Of a DNA stretch of 64,000 nt, positions 42,265 to 51,770 are shown piece by piece (the first letter of the stretch is position 1; each line of letters starts with the position of its first letter). The notes below the pieces were generated by a model. That model did not search any database. It was not told where the DNA came from and was given only the letters and a program-made list of their open reading frames with translations. Source of the DNA: Ohtaekwangia koreensis (lineage in GTDB: Bacteria; Bacteroidota; Bacteroidia; Cytophagales; Cyclobacteriaceae); NCBI RefSeq assembly GCF_900167975.1, contig NZ_FUZU01000001.1, positions 1,398,580-1,462,579 of the forward strand, written 5' to 3'. A program made the translations under genes and the position numbers.

Positions 42265-44522
42265 TGTCGCTCAAGATTTTTAATGAAGTCACGATCGAGT
42301 GCATGCAGCGTTTGCGTTGCAGAAGAAGGTGAAGCAGGAGCAAGCGGCAAAGCTCTCCATAAAGAAATTTGTATCTCTTCCAGTGCCGCGCGTTGTTCTT
42401 CCGGCTTTAATTCATTTTCAGTCAGTGCGCGGATACGCGATAAGCTTTTCAAATATAGCCCGGGCTGTGCAATCGCCAATAGTCCAAGCTCCTGGCCAGC
42501 CAGCGATAATTTTTTCTGTAAAGCTTTATCTATAGCAGTATGATCGGATGCCATCGTCCATGCTATAGCTTGCAACGCACTGCGAATGGCTGGGTAATTC
42601 TCCTTTGCTGTCGAGCTACCTTTTGCCGTTGCATTCTTTACTTCGCTCAAATCTCCTGTCATGCGCTTCTCTTCTTTAATAGGAGGTGGATCAAATCCCG
42701 TGCGATGTACATATATACGTGAGTCCTGGCTGATCTCTTTCAATAGCTTCAATGCTTTATACTGAAACGGTAATGATTTTTCCGGTTCATATAGTCGCAG
42801 GTGAAGTTCGGCATCCCACATAATGGTAAGCGCAGCTTTTAATTTAGCACGAATAGATTGTGTGAAGAACGTAGCCTCTTCTTCACTGTCGTGTTCATGC
42901 ACAAACCCGGCAGGTATACCGTTCTTGTCTTCGCCTTCTTTCGCAGCGTGTTGATGTTCGTGATCACCTTTTTTCTCTTGTACCAGGTTGTGCTCGTTTT
43001 CGGTATCATGCACATGCCCATACTTCTTCGCTATATCTTCTTCTTCATGGTCATGATCTTCTTCAGCAGGGTTTTCCTGTGGCCCTATACCGGATTCAAA
43101 TTCTTCTCCTAAAAATTCTCCATAGCGTAATCTTAATACTTTTTGATCGTACCCTAATTCATTACTTTTAGATTGAAAGGTTTCTTTCGAGATTTGTTTT
43201 TTCTCTTTCAGTAATTTCTCGGAATCAATAATGATTTGCCGCTGACTGCGGAAATAATCAGGCATCAAATCAACACCAAGGCCATCGTCTACTACGGTTT
43301 CCTGTTGCGTAGTATCGCGCAGGGAAATGAAGTATGTTTCAGTACGTGTACGGTTCGAAAGTGGTCGTTTGGTATCGAAAGCCACCACGTAAAAGTATAG
43401 CTCATCTCCGGGCTCCATGCCCAGCTTTAGGAGATCCAGCCTTCGCGTTGCATCTATATGTTTACCCGAAATAGTAGAAGGATTTTCAAAGAAGAGTTTA
43501 TCTTCCCTGAATTTAACCGATTCACCACTTCCCTTGCTTACCGTGGCTATAATGTGCGCATTGTCCAATCCATAATCGTCCGCGAGTGTAGCGTATACAT
43601 CAACGGTAGGCCTGCTGGTAAATTCAAGTTCGGTGAATTGATTCAGCTTGTTGATGGTAACAACCGGAGCTATATCTTTAATGACCTCCAGCTTATAGAA
43701 ATCAGAATGCTTGGTTTCACCTTGCGCAGTTGTCCATGCAAGCTGATAGAATCCGGTTTCACTAATCGTTCGCTTCAAAGTATAGGATCCCTGCTCAGAC
43801 TTCAAGGGTATATTTTGTTTTCCTGAAAAGATAAGCGCGGGATTTTTCACATCGGCTGTAAATTCTATCTGCCATTCTATTGTGCTTCCTTCGGCAAACG
43901 TCAATGACCATGCGCGAGTCGTTTGTGTTTTTAGCTTTGTATAGGGCGGAGGCGTTATGGTGATTTGCGTGCCTTTCACTTGTGCAGGAGCATATGGTGT
44001 CGCTCCTGCTGTAGAAGATGGTCCGGCCTGTATGGATCTTTCAGAAATATGCGACACAAAAGGAGCGAAAGACATAAGTGCAACGGATGCTGCTATACTG
44101 ATGATAAATATACCTATAGCGTGTTGCAGACGATGGGGGAGTCGTATAGCAGGGTAAAGTGCTTCGAAGGCAGTTGTGGTCTTTATCTTTTGAAGTCGTT
44201 GCAGGGTAGAAAGCCCGTCATCATCTTTCAGAAGAAGATCACTGCTATTTTGAAGCGTACTAAAATGCTGATTGAGGTATCGAGTAATGTTATGTTCATC
44301 CAGTTGAAATAAATGAAGCTGTTGGCATCGGTATAAAAACAAGAGTATACCACCCGTTAGCGCGAGTATAATAGAACCCGCCACCGGAACTTGAAACGAG
44401 TAGGGTATGACAAACGAGACGGATGCGAGTGCCAACGCTAACAGGAACGCTTCGCTCATGCGAATTGCTTTATACTTTCGCGTAAGCTGGTGAAGGTGAT
44501 ATCGTGCCTGTATATCGCTCAT
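42261..44522 (-). CDS. DUF4175-family membrane protein with a His/Asp/Glu-rich insert
   Basis: 753 residues. Two N-terminal hydrophobic segments (about 26-42 and 45-66), another near 130-150, then a large extracytoplasmic beta-rich region and a helical C-terminal region. At about 480-552 there is a striking cluster of His with Asp and Glu (DHDHEEED, HVHDTENEH, DHEHQHAAKEGED, HEHDSEEEA). It could bind divalent metals such as zinc; no canonical motif is met. DUF4175 genes sit with BatA/DUF58/MoxR in many Bacteroidota; function unknown. It overlaps both neighbours by four bases. Confidence 0.75.
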   Translation of the reverse strand: MSDIQARYHLHQLTRKYKAIRMSEAFLLALALASVSFVIPYSFQVPVAGSIILALTGGILLFLYRCQQLHLFQLDEHNITRYLNQHFSTLQNSSDLLLKDDDGLSTLQRLQKIKTTTAFEALYPAIRLPHRLQHAIGIFIISIAASVALMSFAPFVSHISERSIQAGPSSTAGATPYAPAQVKGTQITITPPPYTKLKTQTTRAWSLTFAEGSTIEWQIEFTADVKNPALIFSGKQNIPLKSEQGSYTLKRTISETGFYQLAWTTAQGETKHSDFYKLEVIKDIAPVVTINKLNQFTELEFTSRPTVDVYATLADDYGLDNAHIIATVSKGSGESVKFREDKLFFENPSTISGKHIDATRRLDLLKLGMEPGDELYFYVVAFDTKRPLSNRTRTETYFISLRDTTQQETVVDDGLGVDLMPDYFRSQRQIIIDSEKLLKEKKQISKETFQSKSNELGYDQKVLRLRYGEFLGEEFESGIGPQENPAEEDHDHEEEDIAKKYGHVHDTENEHNLVQEKKGDHEHQHAAKEGEDKNGIPAGFVHEHDSEEEATFFTQSIRAKLKAALTIMWDAELHLRLYEPEKSLPFQYKALKLLKEISQDSRIYVHRTGFDPPPIKEEKRMTGDLSEVKNATAKGSSTAKENYPAIRSALQAIAWTMASDHTAIDKALQKKLSLAGQELGLLAIAQPGLYLKSLSRIRALTENELKPEEQRAALEEIQISLWRALPLAPASPSSATQTLHALDRDFIKNLERQ

Positions 44523-45787
44523 TGATTCCGATGATAAGCAAGTAATCTTTCCGTTAATACCATGAATGCGAGTAGTATTATTAAATACTTGTCCAAGGGA
44601 GTGGTTACTGCTGCACGTTTCAATACAGGAGTATATTTCTCAGACGATGCGCTAAGGAATTCTTCTGGTAAAATTCTTTTATCGGCCTTCGTGGCAATCG
44701 CTATAGTCTCAGGATTGTTTAACATTACGGAAGCCAATCGCGTGGTGAGATGATGTTGTAAAGCAATGTCTATCGTTAGTCGAGATGTGAGCAGCCATTG
44801 TTGAAATGGACTTTGCGGACCTTCTTGCAATAGTATATCGGTCGAGGCTGCGTTGTTTTTATAAGTGATCTTGTGGCATGCGTCTTTGTAAGTCATTTTC
44901 TTTTCCGATAACCAGACCAGCCAATCCGCAGAGGTATATTTAAAATTTTCTGCCGGAGTAATGTGTATGGCGATTGGTGCTGCCGGAATTTTCCGGATGG
45001 CTTTTAACGATGCGGTCACAATGTTGGCGTCAAACTGAAAAGCCTTGTCGTAAGCGATGATCACGTGCAATGTATCGGTGGATCCAAGTTGTGCGGTTGC
45101 TCCCTCAGCTGTAACCGTTCTCTGCTCCGGCGTTATAGCAGTCTGTTGATAGGTATAGCGCATCTGTGAACCATCACTTTTAGCGAGCCGAACCGTGGCG
45201 GAGTCAGATGTATACCGTTGCGCCAGAACTATACTTTGCCCAGGCTTAGCGTCAACGGTGATCCATTTAAGTGTAGGGGGTACTGGTATACGTTCACCTG
45301 TAAAGTCTTTAAGGTGAGAGTGTGAGATCACTACTATATCTTGTATGACTTTTGCTTTGAGCTGCTCGATCAATGGCCAGTAATTTGCTGTATTCACAGC
45401 CGTAGTATCTTCTCTGACAGGAAAGTCAAAGGCCATAAAATGTGTTTCATAACCTGCCGCAGTAAGACTATCGGTTAATGAATTAAGTCTCGCATCTTTT
45501 TGAATACCGGGTTCAATAACCAACCATTTTGATGAAGCTGCCGGTATATTTAATACCTGAAGACCTGCAAGTAATAGTACAGTTACGATAATGAGTATAC
45601 ATCGTATCACGAGCAGGAGTACTTCATTTAGTTTAAGCGCGCGAAATTGTTTTGTGTTGGATTCATCGAGGTGACGGAGACTTCCTATATAGATCACTTT
45701 CCCTTCCTTGCGGCTCAGCAAATGTATACCGATGGGGATTGCTAACCCACTCAGTGCCCAAAGCCATATCGGATTCGCGAATTGCAT
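44519..45787 (-). CDS. BatA-domain membrane protein
   Basis: 422 residues. The N-terminus MQFANPIWLWALSGLAIPIGIHLLSRKEGK is the aerotolerance-regulator BatA N-terminal domain, followed by IGSLRHL and a second helix near 58-80. The middle is extracytoplasmic with no von Willebrand A domain, and a last helix is near 398-415. Bacteroidota members of this family are paired with DUF58, MoxR and DUF4175 proteins. A structural role in a membrane complex is likely. Its ATG shares one base with the DUF58 stop codon (TGATG). Confidence 0.8.
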   Translation of the reverse strand: MQFANPIWLWALSGLAIPIGIHLLSRKEGKVIYIGSLRHLDESNTKQFRALKLNEVLLLVIRCILIIVTVLLLAGLQVLNIPAASSKWLVIEPGIQKDARLNSLTDSLTAAGYETHFMAFDFPVREDTTAVNTANYWPLIEQLKAKVIQDIVVISHSHLKDFTGERIPVPPTLKWITVDAKPGQSIVLAQRYTSDSATVRLAKSDGSQMRYTYQQTAITPEQRTVTAEGATAQLGSTDTLHVIIAYDKAFQFDANIVTASLKAIRKIPAAPIAIHITPAENFKYTSADWLVWLSEKKMTYKDACHKITYKNNAASTDILLQEGPQSPFQQWLLTSRLTIDIALQHHLTTRLASVMLNNPETIAIATKADKRILPEEFLSASSEKYTPVLKRAAVTTPLDKYLIILLAFMVLTERLLAYHRNQ

Positions 45788-46683
45788 CAGCGGGCCAGGG
45801 TTTTTCGGATCTTTAAAAAATTTCGCAAGGTAGTCTCAAACGAATCGTTGAGGTTTATCAATTCATAGCTGATCTGTTTTTCCAACATCCAGTTTCTTGA
45901 ATGTGCGATCCACTGTTGTACGCGCTCGCTATATTGTTTTTGCTGCGTAGTCGTTTCTACTTTCGAACGTACTTTGGTTTCAAGGTCTTCAAATGTAAAA
46001 GAACCTTTAAAGCCCAGGTCGGTTTCCTGACGACCCATCAGATGAAAAACGATCACTTCATTTCGAACGGTTTTCAATCGTGCTATAAATTGTAGCAGAT
46101 CGTTCTCTTCATCATATAGATCAGTTATGAAGATGATCATTTCTTTTCCATGATGATCATATAGATGTTCGAGGCCGTTTCCTTTTTTCCAGGTGCCTTC
46201 ACTTTTTGCTGTAGCGAGTATATGGAGAAAGCGCATGAACTGCTGTTGTTCAAAACGCGGATGTACTTCATGAATTTCTTTTTCGTTCACTGTAAATAAA
46301 CCAAAGGCATCGCTTTGTTTACGGGCAAGATATGCGAGTGCCGCGATCATTACCTTGGCGTACATAAATTTACTCAGCCCGTCTTCGGTATACATCATGG
46401 AATGACTGGCATCGAGCATGAACTTTACGGTGATGTTCGTTTCAATATCTGCCTGGCGGATAAAATATCGCCCTGAACGCGCATACATTTTCCAGTCAAG
46501 CATACGCAAGTCATCACCGGGTTCATAACTTCTATACTGACTGAATTCCTGTCCCGTTCCTACAGCCTGACTTTTATTACTGCCACTCATGAACCCTTCC
46601 ACGATAACACGTGCAATCAACTCCAACCCGTTCACGGTGTTGATCACTTCCGGTTTCAGTAAAGATCGTATCTGTGAATTCAT
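45787..46683 (-). CDS. DUF58 domain protein (VWA-like)
   Basis: 298 residues from ATG 46683; a longer frame would overlap the moxR gene. The DUF58 region carries the conserved RSYEPGDDLRMLDWKMYARSGRYFIRQ (about 50-75), followed by a von Willebrand A-like stretch with a MIDAS-type DASHS (about 88-94, FMLDASHSMMY), TDLYDEEND and GSFTFEDL. DUF58 proteins are partners of MoxR ATPases and are thought to help the remodelling of substrate proteins. It lies 13 bases after moxR. Confidence 0.88.
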   Translation of the reverse strand: MNSQIRSLLKPEVINTVNGLELIARVIVEGFMSGSNKSQAVGTGQEFSQYRSYEPGDDLRMLDWKMYARSGRYFIRQADIETNITVKFMLDASHSMMYTEDGLSKFMYAKVMIAALAYLARKQSDAFGLFTVNEKEIHEVHPRFEQQQFMRFLHILATAKSEGTWKKGNGLEHLYDHHGKEMIIFITDLYDEENDLLQFIARLKTVRNEVIVFHLMGRQETDLGFKGSFTFEDLETKVRSKVETTTQQKQYSERVQQWIAHSRNWMLEKQISYELINLNDSFETTLRNFLKIRKTLAR

Positions 46684-46696
46684 GCGTAGCGGATCG

Positions 46697-47701
46697 CTAT
46701 ATAGATTTAGCTTGTGTCTGTGCGTGTTCGAGTAAATGCTTTGTGATATTATCAGAAGTAACACCTTCGGCCTCTGCACGGAAGTTCATGAGAATCCGGT
46801 GGCGTAATACCGGATAGGCTACACGTTCTATATCTTCCAGTGTTACAGCAAAATTACCATGCAGTAATGCGCGCGCTTTTGCCGTCATGATCATGGCCTG
46901 ACCGGCACGTGGACCTGCGCCCCAGCGCACCCAATCTTTTACATAGGGAGTGCTTGAATCAGGACGTGTTAATCGTACTATACTGCTTACGCGCTCGATG
47001 AGATCGCGGCTGATATGTACTTCGCGTACGAGTTCCTGTGCTTCTTTGATCTCGCTTCCTTCCAGTACTTTATTTATTTTATTTGCTTTCTTACCCGTAG
47101 TACTTTCAAGTATAGCGGTTTCTTCTTCTGCAGTAGGGTAGCCGATCTTTATATATAGCAGGAAGCGGTCGAGCTGTGCTTCCGGTAATGGAAATGTACC
47201 GGCTTGCTCGATCGGATTTTGAGTAGCAAGTATAAAGAATGGTTTTTCTAATGGATACGTTACACCACCATACGTTACTGAAAACTCTTGCATGGCTTCG
47301 AGTAAAGCCGATTGTGTTTTCGGTGAAGTACGGTTGATCTCATCGGCCAGAATTATATTCGCGAAGAGTGGACCTTTATTGAATTTAAAAAAGCGTTTGC
47401 CTGTAGTATGATCTTCTTCCAGGATCTCGGTTCCTATAATATCGGAAGGCATCAGGTCGGGAGTAAACTGAATGCGTCTGAACGGGAGTTCTATTGCTTC
47501 CGACAAAGATCGGATCATCAACGTTTTTGCCAATCCTGGAACGCCTTCCAGTAAAGCATGTCCACCTGCGAGAAAAGTAATCAGTAACTGATCAACAGTT
47601 TCGGATTGCCCGACAATGACTTTACCGATTTCCTGCTTCAACGCATCGAGCTTTTCAATTATACTCTGTACAGATTGCTCTACTTCTTTTAATTCTTTCA
47701 T
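46697..47701 (-). CDS. MoxR-family AAA+ ATPase
   Basis: 334 residues from ATG 47701. AAA+ motifs: Walker A in LLEGVPGLAKT, Walker B in ANIILADEINRTSPKTQSALLEAMQE, sensor 1 in FFILATQNPIEQAGTFPLPEAQLDRF (a MoxR hallmark) and sensor 2 in the C-terminal lid (WGAGPRAGQAM, ATPase lid domain 240-330). It acts as a chaperone that assembles or activates metal- or cofactor-containing proteins, often with a VWA partner; here the partner is the DUF58 protein just downstream. Substrate unknown. Confidence 0.92.
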   Translation of the reverse strand: MKELKEVEQSVQSIIEKLDALKQEIGKVIVGQSETVDQLLITFLAGGHALLEGVPGLAKTLMIRSLSEAIELPFRRIQFTPDLMPSDIIGTEILEEDHTTGKRFFKFNKGPLFANIILADEINRTSPKTQSALLEAMQEFSVTYGGVTYPLEKPFFILATQNPIEQAGTFPLPEAQLDRFLLYIKIGYPTAEEETAILESTTGKKANKINKVLEGSEIKEAQELVREVHISRDLIERVSSIVRLTRPDSSTPYVKDWVRWGAGPRAGQAMIMTAKARALLHGNFAVTLEDIERVAYPVLRHRILMNFRAEAEGVTSDNITKHLLEHAQTQAKSI

Positions 47702-47797
47702 AAAATATAGTTTATGCTTTAAGTCTGAATTTAAGTCCAAGGCTTAACGCAGAAATTTTTAAGCTGATCTGATTCCCAAATCCCGATCTATAGTATA

Positions 47798-48421
47798 TCA
47801 TCGCATCATCGCATACATAACAATGTTTACACTGAAGCGGGTGTTGTCAATTTTATAGAAACGTTTATTGCGGAAGTCGTAATCCCATTCACATCCATAA
47901 TCTTTGTTGCTATAGAGTATGCCAATCTTTCCATTGATCTCCACAGCCTTCAGGTAATCGTGAACGATATCATCGCCCCAGCCATTTAATTCCTGTGATG
48001 TAGTAGGAGGGCCCTCGAAGTTAAAGAACATGGAATAGATCGGATGGTTGTTCGGAATCTTCTTCAGTGCACTGGCACCGAAAATTACTTCCATCTGCGA
48101 TTCAAACGACTTGGCAAAAAGTCCATCGATGTCATGATTACAATCATCCACAAATACAAACCCACCGTTGCGTACATACTTTTCAAAGTTAGCGCGCTCG
48201 GCTGCAGTAAACTCTACCAGTTTATGTCCACTCAAATAACAGAACGGGCAGCTAAAGATCTTATCACCGCTCAGCGGAATAATATTCTCCTGTGTATCTA
48301 CTTTCAGCGTGGTATACTCAATCAGAGAATTCAATACGTTAGACGGCATGCGCTGGTCTACATCCCAGTCACCGGATTCATATTGAAGGCGTGTAAAAAA
48401 AAACTTGTTTGCCGCGGACAT
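47798..48421 (-). CDS. DUF4159 domain protein
   Basis: 207 residues. The DUF4159 core starts FFTRLQYESGDWDVDQRMPSNVLNSLIEYTTLKVD and includes YLSGHK, FEKYVRNGGFVFVDDCNHD and HPIYSMFFNF. It has a GATase-like fold that lacks a clear catalytic Cys in the usual place. No signal peptide is visible, although some homologues carry one. Function unknown. It lies in the same direction between the TldD/TldE genes and moxR (96 bases to moxR) and probably starts the MoxR operon, since the terminator at 48511-48540 lies upstream. Confidence 0.8.
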   Translation of the reverse strand: MSAANKFFFTRLQYESGDWDVDQRMPSNVLNSLIEYTTLKVDTQENIIPLSGDKIFSCPFCYLSGHKLVEFTAAERANFEKYVRNGGFVFVDDCNHDIDGLFAKSFESQMEVIFGASALKKIPNNHPIYSMFFNFEGPPTTSQELNGWGDDIVHDYLKAVEINGKIGILYSNKDYGCEWDYDFRNKRFYKIDNTRFSVNIVMYAMMR

Positions 48422-48510
48422 ATATACAATGGCAAGTTCCCTTTTTCTGTTGAATGATAAAATAAAATTATATAAGTGGATGCTGAAACGAATTCGGAAG
48501 TGTGAAAATG

Positions 48511-48540
48511 AAGAAGTCCCTCGATAACAAGGGACTTCTT
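48511..48540 (-). terminator. Terminator of the second TldD/TldE operon
   Basis: Perfect 11-base arms AAGAAGTCCCT / AGGGACTTCTT with an 8-base loop, 23 bases past the tldE-like stop codon, in the minus direction. Confidence 0.8.
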
Positions 48541-48562
48541 TCGATTGTATACTCTTTTATAC

Positions 48563-49897
48563 CTAGATGGCGTCAGATAAACTCGTGAATGTAAAGTCAC
48601 GGATTTTCATAGGCGGAATCAGGTAATTATTATTGGATTCTACACTCACCGTACGTTCTGCTGCCCCTAGTTCTTCTAGGTTATTCAACATGATGATGGG
48701 GCTTTCGTTAAAGCGGAAGTTCTTGATCGGATATTGAATCTTGCCATTCTCGATGTAAAATGTTCCATCGCGAGTCAATCCTGTTAACAGCAAGGTTTGC
48801 GGATCAACATCGCGAATATACCACAGCCTCGTAACGAGAATACCTTTCTTGGTACCCGCTATCAGATCCTGCAATGATTTGGTTCCGCCTTCCATGATAA
48901 AGCTGTTCGGGCTTGGTATAGCTTTTACATTTTTCTTCTGTGCCCAATAGCGTGAATAAGAAAAGTTCTTTACAACGCCTTTCTCGATCCATGTGGTTTT
49001 TTCATGCGGGCGTCCGTCACCATTCCAGGTGCTGGTAGGAAGTTCAGGATTCAGCGGATCTGAATATATAGTTACACGCTCGTCCATCAGCTTTTCTCCA
49101 AGCCTTGTTTTTCCACCGGCTTTGCTAAATGAACTACGACCTTCATCCGCCTGGCGTGCATCGAGATCGAAAAGGATTCTTTCCAGCAACACAGCCGCAG
49201 CCGCGGGCTCCAGGATCACAGTATATTTACCCGGCTCGATCGCTTTGGCCGCAGCAGACTTCATACTCTTCTGTGTAGCAATTTCAGTTGCTGCTTTCGT
49301 ATCGAGTTTTGTGAAATCATTATAGCCGCGTGTCGCATAGCCTGATCCTTTACCATCGGCTGTGCGTACCGTAATCGAAAAGTTTACATTGGTGGCCGTG
49401 TTATAGGCAAACAATCCTTTCGAATTCATCATCGCTGAAAATGCTTTGTTGTCTTCGAGGAAGCCTGCGGCAACTTGTTTGTTATCTTTTGATACCTGCA
49501 GACTTTGCGCTACAGCATCGGTACGTTGCTTGGGAGTAATGGAAGCAGTTGCCTGAACGAATGTTATAGGCTCAGCATATTTCTGCGGTTCAAGAAAAGG
49601 CACGAACTCTGGATTTTCCGGAGCAAGTTGTGCGAGTTCTTCCGAACGCTTTACTACTTTTTGCAAGGAGACGTCATCAAACTCGTTGATGGTGGCAGTT
49701 CCTAATTTTTTACCAAAGGCTGATGATACTATTAATGTACTCTGACTTATGTTACCACTGGTAGAAACCGAATTGCGTGCATACCGGATGTTGCCGCTAT
49801 CACCGCCATATATATTCACTTCGCATTGTTCTGCTTTGGAATAGCTCAGTACTTTTTTTAGTAAAGCCTGTGCTTCATCTTTTGTAAGTATAGGCAT
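48563..49897 (-). CDS. TldE/PmbA-like peptidase partner protein 1
   Basis: 444 residues of the PmbA_TldD fold. It begins MPILTKDEAQALLKKVLSYSKAEQCEVNIYGGDSGNIRYARNSVSTSG, with no signal peptide and no zinc motif (no HExxxH), as in TldE, the non-catalytic partner. Middle and C-terminal PmbA_TldD domains are intact (IVSSAFGKKLGTATINEFDD, SRYWAQKKNVKAIP, FRFNESPIIMLNNLEELG). It lies six bases downstream of the TldD-like gene and is co-translated with it. If the pair forms a heterodimer like E. coli TldD/TldE, this subunit must travel with a Tat-signal-bearing partner (see findings). Confidence 0.85.
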   Translation of the reverse strand: MPILTKDEAQALLKKVLSYSKAEQCEVNIYGGDSGNIRYARNSVSTSGNISQSTLIVSSAFGKKLGTATINEFDDVSLQKVVKRSEELAQLAPENPEFVPFLEPQKYAEPITFVQATASITPKQRTDAVAQSLQVSKDNKQVAAGFLEDNKAFSAMMNSKGLFAYNTATNVNFSITVRTADGKGSGYATRGYNDFTKLDTKAATEIATQKSMKSAAAKAIEPGKYTVILEPAAAAVLLERILFDLDARQADEGRSSFSKAGGKTRLGEKLMDERVTIYSDPLNPELPTSTWNGDGRPHEKTTWIEKGVVKNFSYSRYWAQKKNVKAIPSPNSFIMEGGTKSLQDLIAGTKKGILVTRLWYIRDVDPQTLLLTGLTRDGTFYIENGKIQYPIKNFRFNESPIIMLNNLEELGAAERTVSVESNNNYLIPPMKIRDFTFTSLSDAI

Positions 49898-49903
49898 AGT
49901 ATA

Positions 49904-51541
49904 TTATCCGATGTTGCGTGATGTGTTAATAACGTTTACTCCTTTAAAATGCGTAGTAGCAGAGCCGTGTGATACAGCGCTGGACTGCGATGGCTGACCT
50001 TTACCGTCAAAGAAAGATCCTCCCAAACGATAATCTGATTCATCGGCAGTACCGGCACATGAATTCCAGAACTCATGTGTGTTTGCCTGGTAGGCCACAT
50101 CTTTCAGCATGCCTGCAATTTTTCCGTTCTTGATCTCATAGTATAACTGCCCGCCAAACTGGAAATTATAGCGCTGCTGATCGATGGAGAAAGATCCATC
50201 GCCAATGATATATATACCCTTCTCTACATTTTTGATAAGGTCATCAACACTGCGTTTTTCTTTGCTTGCCTGTAGCGATACATTCGGCATGCGCTGGAAT
50301 TGCACGCTGCTCCAGCTATCGGCATAGCAGCAACCTTGTGAAGCTGTCAGCCCGATGATGTGTGCCTGATCACGTATAGCCTGGTAATTTACAAGTATAC
50401 CATCTTTCACAAGATCCCAACGGCCACACTGTACGCCTTCGTCATCATACCCTACAGCACCGAGTGAACCGACTTGCTGTTTGTCTGCAAAGAGGTTTAC
50501 ATTTTTATTTCCGAAGTTGAATTTTTTAGATTCCCACTTATCAAGCGTTAAGAAACTGGTACCGGCAAAGTTTGCTTCATAGCCGAGCACGCGATCCAGT
50601 TCAGTAGGGTGACCTACAGATTCGTGAATGGTTAACCACAAATGAGAAGGATCCAGGATCAGATCATATTTACCTGCTTCAACAGATTTAGCTTTTAATT
50701 TTTCGCCTGCCTGTTGTGCACCGGCACGCGCATCTTCAATCATATCATAGCGGCCTTTATATAGTGTAGTAGGACCTTTGATCTTGTCTTGCGGACGAGC
50801 GTTGAGATATTCATAGCCCATTCCCATAGGGGCGCTGAGGGCATTACGTGTTTCAAATTTTCCGGTAGCAGCATCGATCTTCGTGATGAAGAACGTTGGC
50901 CAGATGCGATGTATATCCTGATCGATATAGGAGCCATCCGTAGATGCAAAATATTTCTGTTCATTTACAGTGAACAAAAATGAATTTATATAGTTAGCTC
51001 CTCCTTTGATGGCAGCATCATTTACGCTGAGTAGCAGATCTACTTTTTCCTTTAGAGGAACTTCGAATGAATTTTTTTCAATGGGAGCTTTCCAGCTTAC
51101 TTCACCGTATCCTTTTTGAGAAACAAGTTGTACGGGTTCGCTTAGCAGGCGCGAATTTTCTTTCGCTATAGCGACTGCGAGTTCTGCAGTTTTAGCAATG
51201 CTGTCTTTATCCAGTTTATCAGTAGCAGCAAAGCCCCATCCGCCATTGGCGATTACGCGTACTCCCATTCCGTACGACTCCGTGTTTACAATGTTCTCTA
51301 CTTTGTCTTCACGTGTAATAACAAATTGATTCAGGTAACGCCCGATGCGTACATCGGTATAGGTTGCACCTTTCGATCGTGCTGCGTTGAGTGCTACATC
51401 TGCCATTTGTTTCTTCTGCGCGACATCAATGGTTTCCAATGCCCGCTCGGGAGGAATGGCTTTCCCGAAAGACGGAATTCCTGCAAGCACTGCGGCCGAT
51501 GCGCCCATGCCTGCCAGGTGAATAAAATCTCTTCGTTTCAT
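49904..51541 (-). CDS. TldD-like zinc peptidase with Tat signal 1
   Basis: 545 residues. N-terminal Tat-type signal MKRRDFIHLAGMGASAAVLA (twin Arg then a hydrophobic stretch). The PmbA_TldD N-domain follows and the zinc site HESVGHPTELDRVLG is near residue 305 (HExxxH, typical TldD). A Cys-pair region SQGCCYADSW stands further on, with a C-terminal DRD. TldD of E. coli is cytoplasmic and, with TldE, trims peptides and matures microcin B17; here the signal implies work in the periplasm. It is transcribed from a promoter near 51613 and followed by its TldE partner. Confidence 0.85.
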   Translation of the reverse strand: MKRRDFIHLAGMGASAAVLAGIPSFGKAIPPERALETIDVAQKKQMADVALNAARSKGATYTDVRIGRYLNQFVITREDKVENIVNTESYGMGVRVIANGGWGFAATDKLDKDSIAKTAELAVAIAKENSRLLSEPVQLVSQKGYGEVSWKAPIEKNSFEVPLKEKVDLLLSVNDAAIKGGANYINSFLFTVNEQKYFASTDGSYIDQDIHRIWPTFFITKIDAATGKFETRNALSAPMGMGYEYLNARPQDKIKGPTTLYKGRYDMIEDARAGAQQAGEKLKAKSVEAGKYDLILDPSHLWLTIHESVGHPTELDRVLGYEANFAGTSFLTLDKWESKKFNFGNKNVNLFADKQQVGSLGAVGYDDEGVQCGRWDLVKDGILVNYQAIRDQAHIIGLTASQGCCYADSWSSVQFQRMPNVSLQASKEKRSVDDLIKNVEKGIYIIGDGSFSIDQQRYNFQFGGQLYYEIKNGKIAGMLKDVAYQANTHEFWNSCAGTADESDYRLGGSFFDGKGQPSQSSAVSHGSATTHFKGVNVINTSRNIG

Positions 51542-51612
51542 AAGGGTTGTTATTGGTTAATGAGCTTGATCGTCAATTCTGTTTTAAGATAGAGAATACT
51601 TTACTGCTTATG

Positions 51613-51620
51613 CAAACGTA
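51613..51620 (-). promoter_or_regulatory. Promoter core of the second TldD/TldE operon
   Basis: TACGTTTG on the minus strand, exact TAnnTTTG, about 72 bases before the TldD start; the upstream TTTG is not evident. Confidence 0.45.
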
Positions 51621-51722
51621 TAGAGCCATAAAGAGTTATTATACCGCAAGCTTCGTGATTTTTGTGCTGTTAAATTCGACATCACAGATATACAGGTAAA
51701 GATCACAGACCGGTATAATCAA

Positions 51723-51752
51723 AGAGAGGCTGTTTGCAGTAACAGCCTCTCT
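51723..51752 (-). terminator. Terminator of the first TldD/TldE operon
   Basis: Perfect 12-base arms AGAGAGGCTGTT / AACAGCCTCTCT with a 6-base loop, 18 bases past the tldE-like stop codon. It separates the two TldD/TldE transcripts. Confidence 0.85.
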
Positions 51753-51770
51753 GGTTTTTATAAATATATA

